Shown here: positions 7,622 through 15,012 of the stretch, piece after piece
Layout of the letters: every line of letters starts with the position of its first letter
Position numbering within the stretch: position 1 is the stretch's first letter
Assembly: GCA_910588455.1 (NCBI GenBank)
Contig: CAJUPG010000037.1
Coordinates: 1 to 19,447 of the forward strand
Length of the DNA: 19,447 nt
Source: an uncultured Oscillospiraceae bacterium
Lineage (GTDB): Bacteria > Bacillota > Clostridia > Oscillospirales > Oscillospiraceae
Direction of reading: 5' to 3'
Notes under the pieces: generated by a model
The model's input: only the letters and a program-made list of their open reading frames with translations
What the model was told of the DNA's origin: nothing
Databases searched by the model: none
Program-made: the position numbers and the translations under genes

Positions 7622-8161
7622 TCAAGATTCCAATTCGGTCCCTTCCAGCTCCCCCGCCAGCCGGAACACCGAAATCATGATATACAGGCACACCACGAAA
7701 CCGGCCAGCAGCAAGGGCAGCTCCAGCGCCGCAATGGCGGTTTGCGAAATAGGCAGGGCGACGATGGCGGTCATGGCTGTCAGCATCACCACGCTGACGG
7801 TCCGGCAGCGCAGAAGCCGCTGGGCCAGGGGGCCGGAGGCCAGGGCGGACAGCTCCGTAAGCAGGTGGAAGTGAAAATACAGCTCCATCAGAGACAGCAT
7901 CACCCCCACCGGCCCCAGCCAGCCGGGCAGCTCAAAAAACTGCTGCCACTCCAGCAGGGACCAGATCAGAAGGGGAGGCACAAAGTTTTCCAGCAGCGCC
8001 AGCTTGGGGCGGGTCTCTTTCAAGCCGCCGATGGCCCTTCCGAATTTGTACCAGGCGAACCAGGCGGGCAGGAGGCTCCAGTTGTTCAGGCTGAAATTGA
8101 TATACAAAAAGAAATATCCCCAGGCAATGCTCCGGACGGTATTCGCTTTTTCTGGATTCAC
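7622..8161 (-). CDS. Membrane protein of unknown function, coupled to blaI/M56 genes
   Basis: A 179-residue protein, unrecognised, with about five hydrophobic segments (roughly 12-37, 58-75, 80-103, 121-138, 145-167) and a short acidic C-terminus (ELEGTELES). The start is GTG at 8161, overlapping the TGA of the M56 gene (GTGA), with GGGAGG about ten bases upstream, so it is translationally coupled. As the last gene of the blaI-M56 operon it is presumably under the same control and may be either the effector or a membrane partner of the sensor. Confidence 0.8.
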   Translation of the reverse strand: MNPEKANTVRSIAWGYFFLYINFSLNNWSLLPAWFAWYKFGRAIGGLKETRPKLALLENFVPPLLIWSLLEWQQFFELPGWLGPVGVMLSLMELYFHFHLLTELSALASGPLAQRLLRCRTVSVVMLTAMTAIVALPISQTAIAALELPLLLAGFVVCLYIMISVFRLAGELEGTELES

Positions 8162-10074
8162 TGCAAATTCACCTCCCGCTTCAGCTCGATCTGCGCATCA
8201 TTATAGTAAGCGTTCAGCTTATTCACGGAGAGACACAGCTCAAACGGAATCCCGTGCCGTCTTCCCCGCCCCTGGCCGCCGTGGCGGAAGGTCAGGCATT
8301 CACCGGGAGCCAGCTCCACTTCGATATCTTCCAGGTCATAGCCAACAATCAGGTCCGTGCCGGCGAGCATACCGGAAAAGAAGTCATTGGAATCCGCATG
8401 ATACACCCGCCCATCCGCCCACTGGAGGGCTTGCAGGGTGAAGCACTTTGTCTCATCGGTGCTATTGGTCAGCCGGCCGCTCATAACCCCCTTGCAGTTG
8501 CTGAACTGGGCCGCGGAATTCGGCTTTGTACGATAACTAGATGTAATAAATTCTTCCAATCTCATCTCCTGGATCAGCTCGGAATCCCCGTGGGGGCTCT
8601 CAATCATCAGATTCGTTTCCGGCCAGAACTCGAATTCCACTCCGTCATAGTCTCCCGTCCAGGTGAAAATCGGCTTTTCCGGAATGGGGATGCAGTATTC
8701 ATCCGCAACGCCCCACCGCCTGCGCAATGGAACCGTTCCATCCATACCCTCTCCCGGCCAGAGGGGGTCGTCCAGCAGTCCGTCAGCCTGGGATATGATC
8801 TGAATGCTCCAGGTGTCCGCCTCCGGACGGATGGACAAGGTCTCCCGGTGGTAGCCGATGCGCCCGTCGTCCTCCCGGCGGAACAGATACATCTGGGTCC
8901 AATAGCCCCCATCCCCGTCTGCGTACACCCCCCGGAACATGGGGCCGGTGCCGTAAGCAAGGGCCGGTTGGTTCCGCCGCTCCCACAAAGCGTTGTATTC
9001 GTCTGGGGACAGCGCCGACGCCTGCCAGGCCAGATTGTTTTGGACCACTCCCTTGGCGTAGGTATCCAGCGCCCCGGCCACTGTGGCGGGCCGTGCGGAC
9101 ATCCCCCAGGCCATCTGCCACCCCGGCCCAAAATACTGCACAAAGGAGGGCAGGGCGGGGGCGGGCTCCTGAAAAGCCGGGAAGCCCATCACCAGATAGG
9201 GCAGCAAAATCACCACCATGCACACGGTAACCAGTCCCATTCCCTCCGGAAAGGTCTTGAATCTGGCGATGGACTCGATGCGGGTCTTGATCTGGGTCCC
9301 GCCGTTGGCCATGGATGTGGCTCCAGGCACCCGGACCGCCCTGTCCTCTGCCATAGACAGCAGCGCCCGGCCGTAGTCCCGGCGCTCCTCCCCTTCCAGC
9401 CGCTCCAGCACCTGCTGGTCGCAGCGCTCCTCCCGCTGGCTGTCAATGCGGTCGAACACCCACCAGAGAAACGGGTTCCACCAGTGGAGGCATCGGAACA
9501 GGGCAGTGAGCCATCCGGCGGCCACGTCCCGGTTTTGCAGGTGGATCAGTTCGTGGAGCACCACGTTTTTATCCTCCTGCCACCCCACGGGAACCACCAG
9601 AACCGGCCCGAATACACCCATCAAAAAGGGGCTGCCCGCCTGCTGGGATTCTACAATTTCAGCCGGGGGCCGCAGACCGCATTCCTCCGCCCGGCCCAAA
9701 ACTGCTTTTCTCCGCTCCCCCTCCACGGGAACCGCATCCCGCAGGGTCCGGCGCAGCCTGCCCCAGCCCAGCAGCAGCCAGCCCCCGCAGGCCAGCATTC
9801 CCAGCAGATACAGCCCAAACAGGCCGTCAGTCAGCCATTCGTGGGACTCCAGACCCAGCTCCACGGAGATCCGCAGGCCGTTGACCCAGGGAGCCGGGTC
9901 CAGAACTGCCGGCCCCCACCGGGGCGGAACAATCAGCCGCGCCAGCAGCACGAACCAGATGGCATACCGCCACTTTGGAGACAGTTTGTCCCCGAAAATC
10001 CGCTGGAGCACCAGCAAAAACCCCGCCGCCACGCTGGCCTGGGCGCCGTGCAGAAGCACCGTCCAAATGTCCAC
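8158..10074 (-). CDS. BlaR1/MecR1-like M56 metalloprotease with unusual ectodomain
   Basis: A 638-residue protein. The first 300 residues are a typical M56 module: membrane segments near 10-25, 35-52, 85-104 and 280-298, and the zinc motif HELIH (174-178) followed by the CD-containing REERCDQQVL segment (214-223), which supplies the third ligand. BlaR1 relatives sense a signal outside the cell and cleave the BlaI-type repressor inside. The outer part (about 300-638) shows no penicillin-binding/transpeptidase SxxK-type sensor that I can recognise; it has a helical stretch and then probable beta-rich regions with five scattered cysteines. The start is GTG at 10074, three bases after the BlaI stop, with GGAGG eight bases upstream. 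The ligand is unknown. Confidence 0.85.
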   Translation of the reverse strand: MDIWTVLLHGAQASVAAGFLLVLQRIFGDKLSPKWRYAIWFVLLARLIVPPRWGPAVLDPAPWVNGLRISVELGLESHEWLTDGLFGLYLLGMLACGGWLLLGWGRLRRTLRDAVPVEGERRKAVLGRAEECGLRPPAEIVESQQAGSPFLMGVFGPVLVVPVGWQEDKNVVLHELIHLQNRDVAAGWLTALFRCLHWWNPFLWWVFDRIDSQREERCDQQVLERLEGEERRDYGRALLSMAEDRAVRVPGATSMANGGTQIKTRIESIARFKTFPEGMGLVTVCMVVILLPYLVMGFPAFQEPAPALPSFVQYFGPGWQMAWGMSARPATVAGALDTYAKGVVQNNLAWQASALSPDEYNALWERRNQPALAYGTGPMFRGVYADGDGGYWTQMYLFRREDDGRIGYHRETLSIRPEADTWSIQIISQADGLLDDPLWPGEGMDGTVPLRRRWGVADEYCIPIPEKPIFTWTGDYDGVEFEFWPETNLMIESPHGDSELIQEMRLEEFITSSYRTKPNSAAQFSNCKGVMSGRLTNSTDETKCFTLQALQWADGRVYHADSNDFFSGMLAGTDLIVGYDLEDIEVELAPGECLTFRHGGQGRGRRHGIPFELCLSVNKLNAYYNDAQIELKREVNLQ

Positions 10075-10077
10075 CGG

Positions 10078-10440
10078 TCACACCTCCATTTCGTCCAGCA
10101 GCCGGCGCAGGTCGTCCCGCTCCGCCGGGCTGAGGCTGCCGTCCTTCACAAAGGCCGCAACCAGACGGCTTGCGCTGCCCCGGTAGACCCGCTCCACCAG
10201 CTCCCGGCGCTGGCTGTCGGCGCAGGCCTCCCGGGTGACCGCCGCCCGGTAGCGGCGGGGGCTCTCCGTCCCGGCCAGCACCAGGCCCTTGGCGGTCATG
10301 CGGGTCAAATAAGTGTGGACGGTGGTGCGGCTCCAGCCGGTCTCCGGAGCCAGGGCGTCCACAACGGCCCCCAGAGGCAGGCCCTGGCTGGGCCAGAGGA
10401 CCTCCATTACCTTCCATTCGCTGCCGGTCAAACGAAGCAT
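10078..10440 (-). CDS. BlaI/MecI/CopY-family transcriptional repressor
   Basis: A 120-residue winged-helix repressor. The opening LTGSEWKVMEVLW (4-16), GWSRTTVHTYLTRMTAKGLV (35-54) and the wing segment RRYRAAVTREA (62-72) are typical of BlaI/MecI proteins, which bind TACA-N2-TGTA dyads as dimers and are released by proteolysis from an M56 partner. The C-terminal helical part (75-120) is the dimerisation region. AGGAGG lies eight bases before the ATG at 10440 and touches one operator dyad. The M56 gene follows after three bases. Given this layout, autoregulation of the three-gene operon is very likely. Confidence 0.92.
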   Translation of the reverse strand: MLRLTGSEWKVMEVLWPSQGLPLGAVVDALAPETGWSRTTVHTYLTRMTAKGLVLAGTESPRRYRAAVTREACADSQRRELVERVYRGSASRLVAAFVKDGSLSPAERDDLRRLLDEMEV

Positions 10441-10452
10441 CGGGCATTCCTC

Positions 10453-10491
10453 CTACAGATGTAGTATCTAAAATTTATACTACATCTGTAG
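10453..10491 (-). promoter_or_regulatory. Double BlaI-type operator
   Basis: Two ten-base dyads, TACAGATGTA (10454-10463) and TACATCTGTA (10481-10490), match the TACA-N2-TGTA core of BlaI/MecI operators. They are embedded in a larger perfect inverted repeat with 15-base arms (10453-10467 and 10477-10491) and a nine-base centre. One dyad lies inside the promoter spacer and the other between the -10 box and the ribosome site. Confidence 0.88.
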
Positions 10492-10505
10492 AAATTTTTT
10501 GTCAA
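10477..10505 (-). promoter_or_regulatory. Promoter of the blaI-M56 operon
   Basis: A perfect TTGACA (10505-10500) and TAGTAT (10482-10477) on the minus strand are 17 bases apart. The spacer contains most of one BlaI dyad, so repressor binding would block polymerase. Confidence 0.8.
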
Positions 10506-10547
10506 TAGGAAATACCTTAATAAATTATTAAGAAACAAATTTCCCTC

Positions 10548-10576
10548 TTGAATTTCCAATTTTGGAAGCGTATAAT
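10548..10576 (+). promoter_or_regulatory. Strong promoter of the 10633 lipoprotein gene
   Basis: TTGAAT (10548-10553) and a perfect TATAAT (10571-10576) are 17 bases apart. The spacer contains the dyad TTCCAA-TT-TTGGAA (10554-10567), and the -10 box is centred in GCGTAT-A-ATACGC (10568-10580). A further AT-rich dyad CTTAAT-N5-ATTAAG lies upstream at 10516-10532. Confidence 0.8.
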
Positions 10577-10632
10577 ACGCTTTGGGTTTAAACCCGGTAC
10601 ATGAAAAAGGAAAAAAGGAGAGTCTGACAACC

Positions 10633-11325
10633 ATGAAACACGTGCGTAAACTGTCCCTGCTGCTCTGCCTGGCCATGCTGGCCTCTCTGGTCCTGACCGG
10701 CTGCGGCTCCAAGGAGAAGCCCGCTCCCCCCAATGAGTCCGCTGAAGCCATTTTCTTGATGGCCATCAAGAACGACCCCTCTAAGGCCGTAGAGGTCTTT
10801 GGCTTTGCCTCCGAGTCTGAGGCCAAGACCGAGCTGATGGGCAGCGACGAGGACCCCTATAAAGAAGTGGGCGAGGAGCTGGTATCCCAGTTCGAGGCTT
10901 TGGGCGCTACCGTGTCCTCTGAGGACGCCCAGGCCCTGATCGACGCCGTACTTTCCATGCTGGGCAAGCTGCAGTACAGTGCTGAGGTCAAGGACATGGA
11001 CGAGAAGGCCGGCACCGCCGTGGTGACCTCCCACATCGGCCACTACGACGCCGTTGCGGTGCAGAACGCCATGACCGACGCCATGACGGATGTTATGACC
11101 AACAACCCCGACCTTGCCAACGACACGGACGCCTTTGTCAGCGCCATGATTCAGAAGATGGCTGAGGTGATGAGCTCCATGCAGCCTGTGGAGGGCACCA
11201 AGGACTTTGACACTGAGTTCACGCTGGAGAAGGTGACCGTCAGCGGCAAGGAGAAGGAAGTCTGGATCCCTGTGGACGCCAACGGTTTTGGCGGCGACCT
11301 GGCCAACGCGGCTATGGGCGGCTGA
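10633..11325 (+). CDS. Putative lipoprotein of unknown function
   Basis: A 230-residue protein with a lipoprotein signal peptide (LTGC box, Cys24). The mature part is acidic and largely helical, with a short repeated MTDAMTDVMT stretch near 140-150 and a C-terminal beta-rich segment containing VTVSGKEKEVWIPVD. The layout resembles Clostridia lipoproteins of the DUF5105/DUF4878-like kind, but I cannot assign a family with confidence. The ATG at 10633 has AAGGAG about ten bases upstream; the longer open frame to 10582 reaches the promoter. Codon use is very biased toward a few preferred codons, which together with the strong promoter suggests high expression. It is a single gene with its own terminator. 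Confidence 0.85.
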   Translation: MKHVRKLSLLLCLAMLASLVLTGCGSKEKPAPPNESAEAIFLMAIKNDPSKAVEVFGFASESEAKTELMGSDEDPYKEVGEELVSQFEALGATVSSEDAQALIDAVLSMLGKLQYSAEVKDMDEKAGTAVVTSHIGHYDAVAVQNAMTDAMTDVMTNNPDLANDTDAFVSAMIQKMAEVMSSMQPVEGTKDFDTEFTLEKVTVSGKEKEVWIPVDANGFGGDLANAAMGG

Positions 11326-11349
11326 TCCGGCTCCCAACAGACATAATCC

Positions 11350-11383
11350 AAACAGCAGTCCTCACCGGACTGCTGTTTTTTTC
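11350..11383 (+). terminator. Rho-independent terminator of the lipoprotein gene
   Basis: AACAGCAGTCC pairs with GGACTGCTGTT around a TCACC loop and runs into seven T residues. It ends only about three bases before the -35 box of the next gene. Confidence 0.93.
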
Positions 11384-11385
11384 TC

Positions 11386-11416
11386 TTGACTTTGAGCGCA
11401 CTCCAGGTGTTAAACT
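11386..11416 (+). promoter_or_regulatory. MerR-type promoter/operator with 19-base spacer
   Basis: TTGACT (11386-11391) and TAAACT (11411-11416) are 19 bases apart, the elongated spacing typical of MerR-activated promoters. The spacer carries an imperfect dyad, ACTTTGAGCGCACTCCAGGT (11389-11408), in which 14 of 20 positions are symmetric. The operon encodes a MerR protein, so autoregulation is likely. Confidence 0.75.
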
Positions 11417-11450
11417 GATAGGGAACCTATTCCATGTTAAGGAGGCAGAC

Positions 11451-12611
11451 ATGAAGTATCGTACATTAGGCCGCACAGGACTGAAGGTCAGTGAAATCGC
11501 CATGGGCTGTGAAGGCCTGGTGGAACAGTCCTACGAAGTGGTAAAAGCGTTTGTGGACCGGATGGAACAGGCCGGGGTCAACTGTATTGATCTCTACGCC
11601 CCCAATCCGGATATGCGCTCCAACCTGGGGCGGGCGCTGGCAGGCCGCCGGGACAAATTTGTCCTTCAGGCCCACCTGTGCACCGTCTGGAAAAACGGGC
11701 AGTATCAGCGTACCCGCAATCTGGAGGAGGTGAAGGCCAGCTTCCAGGACCAGCTGGAGCGGCTGGGCACGGACCATCTGGAAATCGGCATGATCCACTA
11801 TGTGGACTCCATGGACGACTGGGAAAATAGGGTGAAAAACAGCGCTGTGATGGCCTATGCCCAGGCACTGAAGGAAGCGGGGACCATCGGCTGCATCGGC
11901 CTGTCCAGCCACAACCCGGAGGTGTCCCTGGCTGCGGTGAACAGCGGGCTGATCGACGTGCTGATGTTCAGTGTCAACCCCTGTTACGACCTGCTGCCCG
12001 CCAGCGAGGATGTGGAGGAGCTGTGGGCCCCGAAGAACTACCAAAACGCGCTGGTGAACATGGACCCCCAGCGGCAGGCGCTGTATGAGACCTGCCAGCG
12101 GCTGGGAGTGGGCATTACGGTGATGAAGGCGTTCGGCGGCGGGGATCTGCTTCATGCCCAGCGCTCCCCGGCGGGAAGGGCCCTGTCCGTCTGCCAGTGC
12201 CTGCACTACGCCCTCACCCGCCCTGGAGTGGCCTGTGTTATGTCCGGAGCCAGGAGCCTGGAGGACCTGGAGGCCAGCCTGGCCTATGAGACCGCATCCG
12301 AGGCGGAAAAGGACTACGCCGCGGCCTTGGCCGCCCTGCCCAAAATCAGCTGGCAGGGGCACTGTATGTACTGCGGCCACTGTGCCCCCTGCCCCCAGGG
12401 AATCAGCGTGGCCAATGTGACCAAGTTCTACAATCTGGCCAGAGCCCAGGGAGCCGTGCCGGAGACCGTCCGGGAGCACTACGCCTTGCTGCCCCACAGG
12501 GCGGACGAGTGCGTGGCCTGCGGAGCCTGCGAAACCCGGTGTCCCTTCGGCGTGCCCATCATGGAGAACATGAAACACGCCGCCGCCCTGTTTGGGGAGG
12601 CGGCCCAATGA
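11451..12611 (+). CDS. Aldo/keto reductase-like protein with two 4Fe-4S motifs
   Basis: A 386-residue protein with an aldo/keto reductase barrel (about 1-295) and a C-terminal ferredoxin-like part. Two cysteine clusters can each hold a 4Fe-4S centre: C305, C308, C311, C314 and C354, C357, C360, C364 (each CxxCxxC plus a fourth Cys and Pro). The opening MKYRTLGRTGLKVSEIAMG is classical. In the catalytic region Asp47 and His116 are kept, but the usual Tyr position appears to be Asn52 (DLYAPNPDMRSNLG, 47-60), and the usual Lys near residue 75 is not evident. The chemistry may therefore differ from NADPH-dependent carbonyl reduction. GGAGG precedes the ATG. The next gene starts within the stop codon. 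The natural substrate is unknown. Confidence 0.88.
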   Translation: MKYRTLGRTGLKVSEIAMGCEGLVEQSYEVVKAFVDRMEQAGVNCIDLYAPNPDMRSNLGRALAGRRDKFVLQAHLCTVWKNGQYQRTRNLEEVKASFQDQLERLGTDHLEIGMIHYVDSMDDWENRVKNSAVMAYAQALKEAGTIGCIGLSSHNPEVSLAAVNSGLIDVLMFSVNPCYDLLPASEDVEELWAPKNYQNALVNMDPQRQALYETCQRLGVGITVMKAFGGGDLLHAQRSPAGRALSVCQCLHYALTRPGVACVMSGARSLEDLEASLAYETASEAEKDYAAALAALPKISWQGHCMYCGHCAPCPQGISVANVTKFYNLARAQGAVPETVREHYALLPHRADECVACGACETRCPFGVPIMENMKHAAALFGEAAQ

Positions 12612-12964
12612 CTATTGCTGAGGCAAGCCGGAAATACGGCCTGTCCGCCGATACGCTGCGCTATTACGAGCGGATCGGCCTCATTCCCCCCGTTCCCCGG
12701 ACCAAAAGCGGCATCCGGGACTATGATGAGGCGTCCTGCCATTGGATTGAGCTGATGCGCTGTATGCGGGCGGCGGGGGTGCAGATTGAGGCCCTGGCGG
12801 AGTATGTGCGGCTGTATCAGATGGGGGAGGAAACCTGGGAGGACCGCCGGGCGCTGCTGGTGGACCAGAGGGAGAAGCTCCGGACCCGGATGGAGGAGAT
12901 GCGCCAGTCCCTGGAGCGGCTGGACTATAAAATTTTTCTGTATGAACAAAAAGCGCCGGACTGA
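12608..12964 (+). CDS. MerR-family transcriptional regulator
   Basis: A 118-residue protein with the MerR winged helix at the N-terminus: TIAEASRKYGLSADTLRYYE (2-21), then GLIPPVPRTKSGIRDYDE with the wing. A long helix (about 75-112) would form the dimer coiled coil. It lacks a cysteine-rich metal-binding tail, so it looks like the AdhR/YraB-like small-molecule type rather than a metal sensor. ATG overlaps the stop of the reductase gene (ATGA) with GGGAGG ten bases upstream. It probably activates the promoter at 11386-11416 and so its own operon. The inducer may be an electrophile or an aldehyde, by analogy only. Confidence 0.92.
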   Translation: MTIAEASRKYGLSADTLRYYERIGLIPPVPRTKSGIRDYDEASCHWIELMRCMRAAGVQIEALAEYVRLYQMGEETWEDRRALLVDQREKLRTRMEEMRQSLERLDYKIFLYEQKAPD

Positions 12965-12988
12965 ATGCGTCCGGCGCTTGGCCTTTTC
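12951..12988. terminator. Bidirectional terminator between convergent genes
   Basis: AAGCGCCGGAC (12951-12961) pairs perfectly with GTCCGGCGCTT (12969-12979). The stop codon of the merR gene begins in the loop. On the plus strand GGCCTTTT follows; on the minus strand TTT follows directly after the stem TT, giving a run of five T. It can serve both the merR operon and the convergent gene ending at 13009. Confidence 0.8.
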
Positions 12989-13008
12989 AGAGGCGGTCCC
13001 CATAGCTG

Positions 13009-14331
13009 TCATTCGGATTGAGGCTCCAGGCTGGTGACCCAGAGAACCGCCTCGTTGTAAACCTCTCCGTTATCATTGTTCCACATCGGCTGGTAAATTC
13101 TTGTGTCTCCCTCCTGGGTAATCATGACAATCCCGCTGTTGTAGATTTCCAGACGGTCCCCACTCTCCGTCTCATAGTACACCAAATTTCCCTCGTCCAC
13201 GGAAACGCCCTCCGGGACCGCCCACGGCGTTTGCGTCAAGCTTCGATACAAACCGCCGCTCGCTCCGTCCGGGCAGTCTCCCGTGTGGATCAGCTCGCCG
13301 TCGGACACCCATCCAAAGCGCCCCGGCTGCATCAGCAGCTTCTGGGCGTATTTGTGGGGCTCTCCGGCGGGCACATCGTTCAGCACCTGGAAGCTCTGCG
13401 GGGAGAAAAGTATCACGTGCTCCTGGTATGCGTTCTCGGCCCACGCCCTGGCCGCCCCCTCTGGGGTCAAGTGGGTCGTTTCCTCTCCCGTGTCCGCGCG
13501 GCTTTGGAGCATGGGATAATAGTCCGCGGCAGCCATCCCGCTCTCTGTTGGAAAGCTGTAGAACCATTGCGTGACGGAATCGTGAAAACACCGCTCCACG
13601 CACCAGACGCCGCCCTCTCCCTGCTTCACCGGCTGGGAGAGGACCAGGAGCACCCGATCATTTTCCAAAGCGTCTCCATCTCCGGAAAAACACGCCACAT
13701 ACCGGTGCTCTCCATCATAGGTAAAATCCCGATCATATAATTCGCTGCCGTCATATTCCTGCAAGCCGTTCCGGGCGATAAAATCCTGCTTCACCGCCTC
13801 GATTTGGTCCACCATGGCGAGCCAAGCATTCCACCCCTCTCCTTCATAGAGAAATTCCACGCCGGAACGGTAATATTGCACGTCGGTCGGGTATTGTTCG
13901 CCATAGTAGTAATCCTGATCCCGGGCGAAAATGCGCAGGCCGGTTCCTTCTCTGCATAAATATTCCTCATACTCCACTTGGTCGTATGCCACAAAGCCAA
14001 ACAGGAACCCCGCGCCCTGACTTTTCCAATCCGCCAGGCTCTGCTCATAGCTCTCCTTCTCGTGTACGGAGATCAGCTCCGTTTCTTGCAGTTCATCCAC
14101 ATTGATGAGCACTCTCCCCTCCCACTCCCGGGGCAGAGCGACGGTATAGCCGTCCGCCTCATACAGCAGCGGGTTCTCCAAAAGCCCCTCCTGGGGAACA
14201 GCGCTGGACGCATCCGCCCTGGGCTGGGAGGTCTCCGGTGGCGGGAGGGACTGTCCCCCGCCGGCCGGTGCGTAGCCGCAGAGCACAACCACCAGAAGGG
14301 CGGCGGAGAGGCGCATATACAAGCCTTTCAT
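13009..14331 (-). CDS. Secreted protein of unknown function
   Basis: A 440-residue protein that I cannot assign to a family. It starts with a signal-peptide-like segment (residues 6-20, LSAALLVVVLCGYAPAG) containing Cys18, but the residues before it (VVL) are not a good lipobox. A Pro/Ser/Ala-rich linker follows (about 25-50) and then a mixed acidic region rich in Tyr and Trp, with a VALPREWEGRVLI segment near 70 and a C-terminal part that looks beta-rich. ATG at 14331 was chosen; TTG (14343) and GTG (14340) lie just upstream but too close to the AAAGG site. It has its own promoter and shares a bidirectional terminator with the merR gene. Confidence 0.8.
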   Translation of the reverse strand: MKGLYMRLSAALLVVVLCGYAPAGGGQSLPPPETSQPRADASSAVPQEGLLENPLLYEADGYTVALPREWEGRVLINVDELQETELISVHEKESYEQSLADWKSQGAGFLFGFVAYDQVEYEEYLCREGTGLRIFARDQDYYYGEQYPTDVQYYRSGVEFLYEGEGWNAWLAMVDQIEAVKQDFIARNGLQEYDGSELYDRDFTYDGEHRYVACFSGDGDALENDRVLLVLSQPVKQGEGGVWCVERCFHDSVTQWFYSFPTESGMAAADYYPMLQSRADTGEETTHLTPEGAARAWAENAYQEHVILFSPQSFQVLNDVPAGEPHKYAQKLLMQPGRFGWVSDGELIHTGDCPDGASGGLYRSLTQTPWAVPEGVSVDEGNLVYYETESGDRLEIYNSGIVMITQEGDTRIYQPMWNNDNGEVYNEAVLWVTSLEPQSE

Positions 14332-14360
14332 TCCAAGCACCAACCTTTCTCTTTTATAAT

Positions 14361-14389
14361 AGTGTACAGCAGCGGGTGGGCTTTGTCAA
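14361..14389 (-). promoter_or_regulatory. Promoter of the secreted-protein gene
   Basis: A perfect TTGACA (14389-14384) and TACACT (14366-14361) on the minus strand are 17 bases apart. The -35 box follows directly on the T-run of the upstream terminator. Confidence 0.8.
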
Positions 14390-14421
14390 ACAAAAGCGGG
14401 GGGCCGCCCCTCCGGGCGGCC
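14388..14421 (-). terminator. Terminator of the CBS-domain gene
   Basis: On the minus strand, just after the stop codon, GGCCGCCC pairs with GGGCGGCC around GGAG, and C-rich sequence and TTTTGTTT follow. The end of the T-rich tract merges with the next promoter. Confidence 0.7.
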
Positions 14422-14422
14422 G

Positions 14423-14851
14423 CTACAGCCGGATGATATTTTCCGAAATATCGCTCAGCGCCTTGGCGGCCTCCATGTCAAACCGGCTGCTCCGGGCCAG
14501 ATCTCCCAGGCTGACGATGCCCACCAGCCTGCCCTGGTCCACCACCGGCAGGCGGCGCACCTGCTGCCGGCCCATAACCCGGGTGGCCTCCCGGCAGTCG
14601 TCCTCCGGCGATACCGACGCGCACCCCCGGCTCATGATTTCCCGCACCGGAGTCCGGGCCGGGTCCTCCTCCGCCGCCACGCACCGCAGCACAATATCCC
14701 GGTCGGTCACTACGCCCCGCAGCCGCCCGTCCTCTCCGCACACAGGCAAAACGCCAACGTTGTGCCGGCTGCACAGCTGGGCCGCCAGGGCCACTGAATC
14801 CTCCGGCTGGACGCTGACCACGCTGGGATTCATCAAATCCTTGACCAGCAT
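14423..14851 (-). CDS. Two-CBS-domain protein
   Basis: A 142-residue protein made of one CBS pair. CBS1 starts at VKDLMNPSVVSVQPEDSV (3-20) and includes GVVTDRDIVLR (46-56); CBS2 starts at VREIMSRGCASVSPEDD (69-85) and includes LPVVDQGRLVGIVSLGDLA. Stand-alone CBS pairs bind adenine nucleotides and usually act as regulators of partner proteins or as stress proteins. The ATG at 14851 has GGAGGAGG a few bases upstream; the longer open frame to 14953 has no supporting ribosome site. No partner gene is evident nearby. It is the last clearly chromosomal gene before the mobile region. Confidence 0.9.
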   Translation of the reverse strand: MLVKDLMNPSVVSVQPEDSVALAAQLCSRHNVGVLPVCGEDGRLRGVVTDRDIVLRCVAAEEDPARTPVREIMSRGCASVSPEDDCREATRVMGRQQVRRLPVVDQGRLVGIVSLGDLARSSRFDMEAAKALSDISENIIRL

Positions 14852-14944
14852 ATAAAACCCTCCTCCAGACTTCTTTTCCAAAGTATGCCCGGATTCCGGT
14901 CCTTCATACAGCATAAAAACGCCAAAGCAGCCAGGTCCGCACCC

Positions 14945-14984
14945 AAAAACCAAACCGGAGCCCAGCAGAGCGGGTCCGGTTTGG
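14945..14984 (-). terminator. Rho-independent terminator, minus strand
   Basis: CCAAACCGGA (14984-14975 on the minus strand) pairs perfectly with TCCGGTTTGG (14959-14950) and is followed by TTTTT. No minus-strand gene is evident upstream, so it may insulate the CBS gene from transcription coming out of the mobile region. Confidence 0.6.
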
Positions 14985-15012
14985 AGAGGAGGAGCAAGGG
15001 AGCGGAGCGGAT

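Noticed and set aside
8254..10464. Plus-strand open frame of 736 codons
   Set aside because: It is antisense to the M56 and BlaI genes and even reads through the BlaI operator; no start signal or domain.
11466..12608. Minus-strand open frame of 380 codons
   Set aside because: Antisense shadow of the iron-sulfur aldo/keto reductase, with no ribosome site and biased His/Gly/Val composition.
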